64,000 bases of DNA from Isoetes taiwanensis (Eukaryota > Streptophyta > Lycopodiopsida > Isoetales > Isoetaceae): contig JAJEKV010000138.1 in the NCBI GenBank assembly GCA_021234155.1, forward strand, positions 248,001 to 312,000, in the 5' to 3' direction. The notes beneath the pieces were generated by a model. That model worked only from the letters and a program-made list of their open reading frames with translations, ran no database searches and was not told the DNA's origin. Shown one piece after another: positions 43,092 through 53,161 of this stretch (position 1 is its first letter; the number at the start of each line of letters is the position of its first letter). The translations under genes and the position numbers were made by a program.

Positions 43092-43872
43092 ATGCAGTTG
43101 TTTAAGATCATTGGCATAATTGGTTTTTGCATAGTTGTTGCACTGATGAGTGACAAATCTCCTCTTCCTCCTCCTCCTCTTTTTCTTTTTTCTAGTAAGG
43201 AGTTTCTTTAAGAAAAAGCAATGATTTCTATGTAGGTATCGGGGATACACGGAAGAGGGAGTAAGTATACAATATATATTCTTATTTCTCTAGCTAGCAT
43301 TTATCTATATTTGAGTATATTTAAGTGTATTCAATAGCATGTAATATAATTAACATATCTACATATCTTTGTATTTACTTGCTTAATATTTATAATTTGA
43401 TGCTGCTTTGGTGATGTATTTTAGTATCAGTTAAGAAATGCCAAACAGCGCAAAGCCTTCAGTGCCATGGTAGAAAAATGGACATATGATTCATTGCAGA
43501 AAGGGCTAGGGCAGGTAGAATTTTTGGAACTTTGCATATTCTATGAAATCTGACCAGTATTTTCTAAATGCCACAATTTTGTAGACAACATTAATAAAGC
43601 TTCAAGCAAAAGATAGCCCCGATGGAAAGGATTGGAGAATTGATCAGCAAGAGAATGGTGCATTATGTCGAAATGTGAATGGCATTAACCATTACTATTA
43701 CAACTTGGTTGTGCAATCCCAATTATTTGTTTTTGCAGAAGTTTTGCTTCCAGTCGAAGTGAAAGTTGGTAGGCAAATAATTCAACAAAGCTTTTCTCAG
43801 AGCTAGCAGCTCCTTGAGACAGTAAAGATTGGAGCTCCAACAACGGATAATTGCAAGCCCAAAAATAAGTAA
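43092..43872 (+). pseudogene. Secreted-protein gene copy 3, decayed
   Basis: It has the four-exon layout (43092-43145, 43236-43260, 43425-43514, 43585-43872). Lesions: the intron 1 donor GT is AT; exon 3 starts with a 2-base deletion that shifts the frame; and a TAG at 43804-43806 interrupts exon 4 in SFSQS*QLLE. The TATA box is also changed. The donor mutation is shared with the stub at 37533 and so predates the duplication. The exon 3 deletion touches a CTG and could be a consensus error, but the other lesions do not depend on it. Confidence 0.85.
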
Positions 43873-46219
43873 AGCATATGAAGCTAATAGCCTCTCTTTT
43901 TTACTCCCGATAATGTGTTACCACTTCATATTACAAGACCCCCTCCCCCCTTTTTTTGGGCCAAAATCCAGAAATCCAATAATTTATGGCCATTGGCTTT
44001 ATGTGGTTGTTTATCTTTGTTTTTTCTAGTTTTGGCCAAAGTCCAGAAAGTCAATAACACGTGGTCGTTGGTTAATGTCATATAAATCATAGTTCTGTGG
44101 CCATTGGTTAATGACATATAAATAATAGTTCAATAGCTTCTCTTTTTTACTCTTAATAACGTGTTATTACTTTAAATTACAAGACCCCCTTTTTTTTCTT
44201 TTTTCATAGGCAAAATTGAGAAAGCCACTGGCTGTTTGTTTTATGTTGTTCTTCATGCGAGATCTCGCTTTATCTAGTTTTGGCCTTAAGATTCTTACTA
44301 GAGACTAAAAAGAGTGCATTATTTCTTAAGCTTAATATTAATTGAGAAATTACATAAGTTCAAACAGTAGCTGGTGATGGCTGCCTTTTTAGGTCCTTTT
44401 TTATAAGGTACTTTTATAAAGCAGACGATGTTGCATGCAGTGTTCACTAACACTAAAATTGATGCCTCCCATAAAAATGTTGATTTATTATATGCAACTG
44501 GTGGCACCCTTAATTTGGCTACTTACTAGACTTGTGACGTCATTTCCAATGGCTGAAGATTGTCACGATTAGAGTTCTTTGATCCAAAGGCGCCAACAAA
44601 TATCCGGTTCTTCATATGTCTTAGAAATTAGCAAATTTCTTTTGTTTAATTAGCGGAGATAGTAGCGAAAAAGGGATACTGTATTCGAACAGGTGAAACC
44701 CTTTTTGTATTCTGGAATACACTTGCGATTCCGGAATAACGAAACGGAAAAAAATATCGATCCTTTTTTTTATTCTGGAATATACATCCTATTCTGGAAT
44801 AGTGAAAGGGAAATACAAAGCAACATCAACTAAGTTTTTTGGCATTTTCTATTTATTTTAATAACCTTAAGAGTTTTGTTTTCTTTTGTTTTATGGGGAT
44901 ACGAAAGCATGATAACGGTTAACGAAATTAGCCATCTATCATGGTTTGTTTACAGTCATGTCTGATAAAGCCTGATAACAGAAGTTGTGGTGTCAGAAAA
45001 CTGTCACAAAGGTGAACGATGAAGTTCATGAACATGCCCCAGTGGAAATTATGAGTTTTTTCCTTCCCTATTCCTTTTGTATGCAATTGTACATGGTGAT
45101 CTGCAGGGTTTCTTAATTGTACATGGTGATCTACATAATTTCCTAATTCGGTACTGCAGTGCCTTAGACACACTCCTCCTCAAGCTAAGTTTCTCGAAAA
45201 TGGCCAACATAAGCTTGAATGTGAGTTTTTCCTTTGAATTTTAACTCTGATCTTGTTTTGACTCTGCTCTCTTTAGACTGATTGATTTTGTCTCCAAAAA
45301 TGCTAGGCTTACTTTTTTGCGAGTTTCAAACACATGTTGCTGACCTCATTCAACAGGTTTCTTGCTTACCAAGGGCATTCTAAATTAGGTAGAAATGTTG
45401 GATTCTTTGCAACAGAGTGCCCTTAAAGGGCATGTGAAACAGGCTCTGGGTGCATGGGGCAATGTTGGTTTCGCCTACCTATCTGGTAAAGTTGTGGTAT
45501 ATGCAAATACTGCAGTCAGCACAAGCATTCTGTGGAGTTCCAGATGCAAATATAGGTAAGGTTTATCTGGTTAAACATGTTTATCCGTTTCTTACTTGCT
45601 TGTTTGCAGGTTGATTGTGTCGCTAGGACGAAAAGGAAGTTAGGCAGCTTACACATAAAATGGCCAGTAGTAGCTTTGCCTAAGAAGTTTATGATGCACA
45701 ATGGAAGTGCCTGGCATCCAATTCAAGTTGTTTCTTGTACCTATCTGGTAAAGTTGTGGTATATCCAATTCAAAGTTGTTTTTCCTACCTATCTGGCAAC
45801 TTGTAGAAAAATTCTCTATCGTTAACGTCTCTTGTAAATTTGGTACGGCCTCTTAAACTCTATTTGCTTTTATAATAAGTTCGTTTCTAATCATGAAATT
45901 TATAGCTTTTGGTGCACTTTGCCACATGTCTGAGATGGCTGGAATAAAGTAAGCATGTTGCCTTGTTTTGATATTATCACTCTGTGTATACTAGTTCATA
46001 ATTACGTTTTCTGGAACAACTGCATTGTTTTGGAACTATGTACTCTAGCATAGTGCTTGTTGTTCCTATCATTTTGCCTTTGTGCATTTACATAGGGATA
46101 AGATCATTGATTGATCATTTCGATAAATACTAATTTGTTTTTACTGCAATTTGAGTGCCAAACATTCATCTCACTTGTTTTGATAATATGAAATAGTATT
46201 GTATTTCAGCTTTTTTGGC
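43873..46219. other. Non-coding stretch with a weak exon-like block
   Basis: Up to about 44560 it matches the downstream region of copies 1 and 2, then diverges. Near 44700-44830, TATTCTGGAATA-type palindromic motifs recur four times (see also 50047-50199). Around 45390-45556 an open frame ending AGG|GTAAGG reads MLDSLQQSALKGHVKQALGA and continues to YANTAVSTSIL; it may be an exon, but I cannot name it. Confidence 0.4.
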
Positions 46220-46826
46220 AAGAGGGGATAGAATCAAACTAGCATGGAAAAAAGGTCCACCCCTATAATACAAGAATCTAATTTATGTACAGAAAGAAAT
46301 GCAGAAACATTTACTAACATGATGTATTAAGAATATTATGTCTGCGCACAAATCAATATAAGGTTATCTTTTTTTGTAAACGCATAAATCATATGATAGT
46401 TCCGTTTTAACAAATAGGCTGTATAAATAAGCTTTTGAATAACATGTACCCATGTTTAGCAACACTATCATCTGCAAAGATAGTGTTTTTGATAACTAGA
46501 TATATTTTCTTTGGTTTAGAGCATGGAAAGAGGGGATAGAATTAAACTAGCATGGAAAAAAGGTCCACCCCCTATAATACAAGAATCTAATTTATGTACA
46601 GAAAGAAATGCACAAGCATTTACTGACATGATGTATTAAGAATATTGTGTCTGCGCACAAATCAATATAAGGTTTATCTTTTTTTGTAAACGCATAAATC
46701 ATATGATAGTTCCGTTTTAACAAATAGGCTGTATAAATAAGCTTTTGAATAACATTTACCCATGTTTAGCAACACTATCATTTGCAAAGATAGTGTTTTT
46801 GATAACTAGATATATTTTCTTTGGTT
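46220..46826 (+). repeat. Direct repeat of about 300 bp, two copies
   Basis: 46220-46516 and 46528-46826 match from AAGAGGGGATAGAAT to ATATTTTCTTTGGTT with few differences, offset about 308-310 bases. The second copy ends exactly at the left end of the LINE B insertion. Confidence 0.88.
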
Positions 46827-49528
46827 GTGTGAAGTCTTTGAGATGGTACTTTGTAATGGCTTAGAGCAATGGCCACACTCTAAAGGTATTACATGCAGAC
46901 AGGATAGGCAGGGTGGTGGTACTAGTGTTGTTGATTATGTCATTTCTCAAGTGCAAGCCTTGGATCTCATTTCAGACTTTCGAACTGGCACAAGGCATAG
47001 AGATGAGGAGATAAAATCTGATCACTATCCACTTTATTTGTCATTAAAGTGGCAGCTTCCACCTCTTCAACCCATTGCTATCCAGGCTCCTTCCCCTCGC
47101 ATTCGCTTGACTTATTCTAGATCTTTTGAATATGAACACACATTAGCTCCTGCGCTTGCAGGTATTTTGGATTACCCAACTCTTCAAGAGCGTAATGCAG
47201 CATTTGCTGATGCTTTGCTTACTTCTACTGTCTCTTGCTTTGCTACACGCACTTCTGGTGTTGCTCATGCTCGTAGGAAATCCTTTCCTAGAAATGCCTG
47301 GTTTGATGAAGACTGCAAGCAGCCTTAAAAACAATTGCGAACGATAATTGAGTCAGATATGCGACATAATGCCATTCAGAATTATAAGTCTGTTTTGAAA
47401 CGCAAGAAGGCACGCTTTGTTGCTGAGCATCAGAAGCAAATGTTTGAATTACTGCTACGTGAGCCTCGGACCTTCTGGCGCAAAATATTATATCGACCAC
47501 CTCCTACTCTTGGACATATTTCTATGCAGCAATGGGATGAGCGATTGATCCACTTATATGATCATCCTGGGGTCCTTAATTCTGTACCTCCTTTGGTAGG
47601 TGATATTCTTCAATTCACAGAGGAAGAAGTCAAAGAAGGACTGCGACATCTATCTAATGGCAAGTCTCCTGATCTTCAAGGTTTGCAAAGCGAATTGCTT
47701 AAATGGGGGTCCGCTATTGCTTCCAATCATCACTACTCTTTTAAATCAAGCTTTGCAAGAAGGCTTGCCGTAAACTTGGGTTTGTCGGTAAGGTTGTACC
47801 AATTTACAAAGCGGTGATAAGCATGACCCTTCTAATTATCGCATGATCATGGTAAGTTCCATATTTTCAAAGCTCTTAGCCGGTCTTCGAGAAGCGGTTG
47901 ACATCATGGGCGTAACATACCCGGGTGTGTGCGTCTTTGTAGGACAAAGCGGGCTTTTCGTCCATGTCATTCTACAATAGACCATATTTTCACATTGCGA
48001 TGCTTATTGAACATAGTCGAAGTCCAAAAAACAAGACCTCTATATATGCTTTGTGGATTTTACTTACGCTTTTGATACGATTACCACGCGAGCTTCTTTG
48101 GCGGCGGCTGCGTGCACTTGGGGTTCCATAAGATCTTCAAAAATGCAGTTTATCGGCTCTATGAAAAGGGTTTTGCTAAATTTCAAAGCATCGGTACTCA
48201 AATCACTAGCAATATTGGAGTTCGTCGGGGTTGCCCTTTATCTCCTACACTCTTTGGCTTGTACATTGATCAATTGGAAGAATGGCTTGATAATCATGGC
48301 GGTAGCAGTCCACATTTGGCAACACTATATCATTAGGCAACTTATGTATGCTGATGATGTTTCACTACCGCACATACATTTGCTAGTATGCGGCAACATT
48401 TACATGCTCTGCCACGGTTTTTGTGAGAACACAGGTTTGCGTGTTAATCTCCGAAAGACCAAGCTTTTGGTAGTTCAATCTTCTCGTCACAATGTTCCCC
48501 CTATGCACTATGCTAGCCGCGAAGTTGAAGTTGTAGATAGCTACAAGTATCTTGGTCTAGAATTCTGTAAGAACACACTTTGGGAACAGTGTATTACCAA
48601 GCGGGTGGCTGTTGGATGGAGAGCACTCTATGCAATGCAAAACAATTGTTTTCAGTGAGAAATTCATGATTGGCCACGGAAAGCCCACTTGTTTGGGCTT
48701 TGGTAGAAACTTTTTTTTCTTGTATGGTTCGAAGTGTGGGGGCACGCCATTAGTGCTAGTGCTTGGGAGAGCTTGGAGCGGGTGCAAAAGTCCTTTCTCA
48801 CTTACATCCTCGGATTTAAAACAACGGTGCCCTATGCTATTCTTTTACAAGAGACAGGTTTTTGGCCTCTTCAACATTCTGCCATGAAGCACTATCTCCA
48901 CTATATCGCAAGGTGCACCACATGGATGATGTTAGGTATCCCGTTCTTGCACTTGTCATGGTGAATCTCCTCGGCGTTTGAAACGATGTTGGAAAGAGCA
49001 TTGCACTACATGGTTTTGCGGTTTGCGGTGCAACCAGAGACCTTTGCGATGCTTGCCGGTTCTAATCTCGAGCTTTTGCAACAATATCTCAATGGTCATT
49101 TTTCTCAAAAGATATGGGACCTTGATTACTTTGGCCCAAGTGGCGGTCATTATCATGCACACATAAATCTCACCTTGGCAACAGGGCCCCAAGCTTATTT
49201 GCTTGCTTCATTGTCCAGGAACAAGCTTGTAGCTATTGCATCAATTCGCACGGGGTCCCACAGGCTACGGATTGAGACAGGTAGATGGGAGCGGCCGCAA
49301 TTGCCGCGAGAAGCGAGACTATGTGCCTGTTGCCAGTTACAGGTTATTGAAGATGAAAGCCATACTATTCTGAGTTGCCCTGCTTTTGAGATAGTCCGGA
49401 ATCATTTTTTGACCTTAGCATTCCATTCCACGCTTCCACAACTTCTCAGAGCACCATTTGTGCATGACTTGGCATTATACATACTTGAGGTTCTAGATAA
49501 ACATCTGCAATTACTGAGCCCTCAGTAG
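46827..49528 (+). pseudogene. LINE B ORF2, best-preserved copy (endonuclease end to zinc motif)
   Basis: Endonuclease end: VDYVISQVQALDLIS and SDHYPLYLSL. Linker: FPRNAWFDEDCKQ then a TAA. Reverse transcriptase: FTEEEVKEGLRHLSNGKSPD, DFTYAFDTI (motif A, 48053), GVRRGCPLSPTLFGLYIDQL (48215), LMYADDVSL (intact YADD, 48345), LRVNLRKTKLLVVQSS and YKYLGLEF. The C-terminus has the zinc motif CACCQLQVIEDESHTILSCP (near 49330) and stops at 49526-49528. Frames change at least five times, and 47818-48050 is poorly readable, so it is non-functional as given. It is the reference for reading the other LINE B copies. Confidence 0.85.
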
Positions 49529-49700
49529 TCATTATCTCTGCTTGTCTAGTATCATCATTACTGCAAAGGTTTTTCCCTTGAAAACCTTTCGAGGCAGGGG
49601 TTTTTTAATCCTAGTAGTAATGATTGTACTAGCCCATTGTATGGGTCCCATGACCTATTGGTCTCCGTGGACGTTAAAAAAACTATTCTATTCTATTCTA
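46827..49700 (+). mobile_element. LINE B copy with 7-bp target duplication
   Basis: It is 5'-truncated inside the endonuclease and ends with GGGTCCCATGACCTATTGG, GTGGACGTTAAAAAAA and a (TTCTA)n tail. TTTGGTT stands directly before it (46820-46826) and directly after the tail (49701-49707), consistent with a short target duplication. Confidence 0.87.
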
Positions 49701-49707
49701 TTTGGTT

Positions 49708-50696
49708 GAGCCTAAACTTAAGAGGCATCCCAATTGGCAACATACAAACCTTCACGATAAGTTTCAGAAAATACAAAATTGATAGCCAGACATTTAACAA
49801 AATAATAATGGGTACAACCATTAACAAGATAAGAATGAGTACAACCTTGCTCTCAGTATTGCTGTTGTGAGTGCAGTAGCCTTTGTAAGAAGTGCAGCGA
49901 CCTTTGTAAGAAGTGCAATAATTATCTAGGCTAAGACATTATTATTGCAAGTTGTTGCCTCAAATTTCATATTAAACAAGATCTGGCATGTCGGTGACAA
50001 ATTAAATACAAGGTATGGTATTGATGATTCGAAATATGACTCCTTATTTGTATTCTGGAATAGATAAGAGTGCATGCTTGTATTCCAGAATACAATAAGA
50101 GTGCACGTTTGTATTCCGGAATACAATAAGAGTGCTTTTATTTGCGGAATAGCATAAGAGTGTGCAAGGTTCTATTATGGAATAGCATAAGTGTGCAGGG
50201 ACAACCTCTTTCAGATCTTGCACTTCTGTTTAATGTTCATAATTTAACCTATGATTTATTACAAATTAAACCTCTTTTTGTCGTGAGTTCATAATAACCT
50301 CGTGGAAAAAAAATAAAAAATGTAGTTGAAATAGCATATTCTAACTCATAATCATCTTAATGCTTTGAACTTAACCCCTAGAATTGCCGTTTCAAGTGTT
50401 TGATATGTTGACGCAACGGTAAAAAAAATGGGGCCAAAATAGCACATATTAATTAATTTGTAATCACTATGATTTCTAGACTTGACCCACAAAATGGCCA
50501 TTTCAAATAATTAATATGTTTTTTAAAAGGGAATCTTCAATTGGGAGTGCTACAACACTCCCGTTTAATATACAACCTTGTTAATCAAAGGGTATCACCA
50601 TTGGTGCCTACTGGAGACCTGATTGACATTAGCTCATATTGATTGTACAAAAGAATACTAGTAGAACTCTAAAACATACTAATGCAGCATCACCTA
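49708..50696. other. Non-coding stretch containing a minisatellite
   Basis: No gene recognised apart from the repeat at 50047-50199. Confidence 0.5.
50047..50199 (+). repeat. Minisatellite, five units of about 30 bp with a palindromic core
   Basis: Units follow TTGTATTCCGGAATAC, AATAAGAGTGCACG, with the core palindrome GTATTCYRGAATAC. The last two units are diverged. The same core is scattered at 44716-44810. Unlike a CRISPR array, there are no unique spacers. Confidence 0.8.
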
Positions 50697-53161
50697 ATAT
50701 TCTTTTCTTTTTCTTTTTCTTTTTCCCTTTTTTTTTTGGGAATGGCAGCAATTTTGTATTAGAAAGAGTAGCACAAAATCAATCCTATCACAAAAGAGTA
50801 GCTGGGCATACCCAACTGCAGACTCCTCATTAGAGGGAAGAAAAAAACTTAAGAAAAAACCATGTTTTGAAATATGACAATCAAAATTTGAAGACGATGT
50901 ATCAGGAACTGAACTGTTTATCAATTAAACTTGATAGCTAAAGCAGTTTTCAAAAGTCAAGAACCCCGTCCAAGATGATGACAAAAAAGCGTCCTGGGTG
51001 TGTTCGAACATAATCCTGTCCAGTTCTGCAGGTCTCTGGTCCAGAAGAATCCAATAGATGTAAGATCCAAGTGTCCCTGCAGTTCTGAAGAATATGCAGC
51101 TTCTCCTCAAAGTATTTTTTGATCTCCATATTAAGAAACCAAATGTCCTTGTCTTTCGAAATTTTTTCCAGCATCTTGCATCCTGTGACTTCCGATTTGT
51201 CCCAGTGTAAGCATTCAATAACCTGTTGTGGGGAGAGCATCATCGTGCTAGGATCAACTTCATGTGCATGCCCACCCTCATTGTGCTTCCTCACCAGATA
51301 ATCTGCGTAAAGAAGTTTCAAGACTGTTAAAGAATAGATTGAAGAACTGAAATAGCCCTGAAAAATAAACCACAATGTTCTAATTAGTATCATATTGAGC
51401 TCCCTTTTGAACTTTGTGAGCCATGGCTGTTTCTGCAAGCAGACATTGGAAAGATGCCTTGAGCTCATTCAGATTGGGCATGGAAAGGGATATGGCTACT
51501 TTGTTTCTATATTTCCAGATAGCCCAGCAGCATAAGATTCTGATAGTGCCTTCAAATTTTGAGTGGGAATTCAGGAAGTTGAATAGCCCATCATCATCTG
51601 AAGGAGTATCACCTGTTAAGGGTCGGATCCAGCCCCCTAAGTGATTCAGCCAAGAGCAAGTGAAAATGGATGTTTCAACTGCCCCACAACTCAAAGGGCA
51701 TAATTTAGAGACCTTTTCTTTATATTGAGCAAGATATTCATTAGTCTTGAGACTCTTGTTAAGGACAAGCCATCTGAACACAATAATCTTGTTGGCACAA
51801 TATAATTGCCAACCTTTGAAAATATTTGCTATGATGCTTCTGCTTGAATATGGCCATTGAAGTGCAGCTTTGCGTACCGGGTCCTCTAGCAAAAATTTAT
51901 AGACTGTTGAAACCTTGTAACCACGGCCATTACAATGCCAGTTTATTCCCTCATTTACCTGATACAGGCCAATGTTTTGTTGAGAGAGTTGCTGCATGAT
52001 TCTATTGCTTGTTCCTGATGTCTATAGTGTGGAGGGTTGCCAGATTTCATCAAAATCATGTTGCATTATTCTACCAATGGTATGCAGATCAGCCTGGACC
52101 CAATCTTCGTATTTCTGTGGATGCTTGAGGGCTAAGCAACCATCATCCTCTGAGGCTAGGTCTTGATGCCAGAAGAATTCAAAGTTGTTTGAGGTCTCTT
52201 CCAAGGGTAAGGCTTTAAAACATCTGATGCTTGATTCCAAGCTTCTATTATCCTTTTCATGATCTTAGAAGTGCCTGAAGCAGGCTGGAGATGAAAGAAG
52301 GCTGGGTCTGGGAGTTGATATGGCAATGAAAAAGCGCCCAATAGCACTTGTGGAAGATTGAATCCAATATATGACCAACTTCAAAGCAGGGAAGGAGGCT
52401 GCAAATAGTGCCCTCCATACCAGTTTTGCAGCCAAAGCCTGGGCTTGCAAGAAGAGATCTTTACAGCCCAGGCCACCCTGCTTCTTAGGGAGTGTCAAGG
52501 TTTCCCAAGGAACCATTCTTGCACCCTGCCAAATGAAGTTTCTCATGGCTACTTCTAGATCTTTGTATGTCTGTTTGTCAGTTATTACGGCAGAGGAGAA
52601 GTAAACATGTGTGCTAGCAATGCTCACGATTTCCACTCTACGTGCAAGAGACAAGGAGTTGGAATATTGTTGGATTTTCTTTTTTGTTCTATTCACAATC
52701 GGCTCCCACAGCCCTGGGAGGTTCATATTGATTGCAAGTGGCAGTCCCAATAGTTTGGTTGCAGTAGTATGTTCTGTGACTATGATATCACAAAGGGAGA
52801 GAATATATCAGTGTCCATGACAATGGAGCATTTACAAAGGTGTCATGAGCATATTGCATTAGTGATAGTTCCCCTAACTGTTTGGCAGACTTAAGCATTT
52901 AATGGTCCCTTTTGCCTGAAGAGCCAAGGTGGCTTTCATGACCAGTTCAGCTACGATAAGGAAGAGATAGGGTGCCAATGGGCAACCTTGCCTTACCCCT
53001 CTTCTGCACTCAAAGAATTTCGTGGGGGCTCCATTTACCAGGACTGCTGAACAACCTGCTTCACTGAACCCACATAAAAAGATGAAAACATCCCATGAAG
53101 ATGCATTAAAGAACAAATATGTAGAATAAATTTGTTTGACCCTTAGAATAATAGTGTTCAT
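50697..53161 (-). mobile_element. LINE C: 5'-truncated, degenerate L1
   Basis: Minus strand: reverse transcriptase motif RRGVRQGCPLAPYLFLIVAE (near 53000), LMQYAHDTFVN (YxDD box as YAHD, near 52850), GLPLAINMNLPGLWEPIV, NSLSLARRVEIVSI, FIWQGARMVPWETLTLPKKQ, and the zinc-binding region KIIVFRWLVLNKSLKTNEYL followed by LCPLSCGAVETSIFTCSW. The T-rich run at 50696-50740 is its A-rich 3' tail in antisense. A deletion brings the YxDD box close to motif B. No target duplication was found. Confidence 0.85.
51380..52750 (-). pseudogene. LINE C ORF2 C-terminal part (thumb and zf-RVT region)
   Basis: Two main open pieces, 52750-52265 and 51997-51380, carry the post-polymerase segment typical of plant L1 ORF2 (QGARMVPWETL, KKQGGLGCKDLFLQ) and the zf-RVT region with LCPLSCGAVET...FTCSWLNHL. 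Stops and frame changes separate them. The piece below 51380 to 50925 continues in another frame. Confidence 0.75.

Larger units (their letters stand above)
37617..43169. repeat. Tandem duplication, second unit (Helitron-free)
   Basis: It has the same order as 28681-37610 without the Helitron. Gene copy 3 at its end is complete in length, whereas in unit 1 the matching copy is cut at the junction. This defines the duplication endpoints. Confidence 0.92.

Noticed and set aside
50047-50199. CRISPR-like array of palindromic 30-bp repeats
   Set aside because: Repeats are contiguous without unique spacers, diverge at one end, and lie in plant nuclear DNA.
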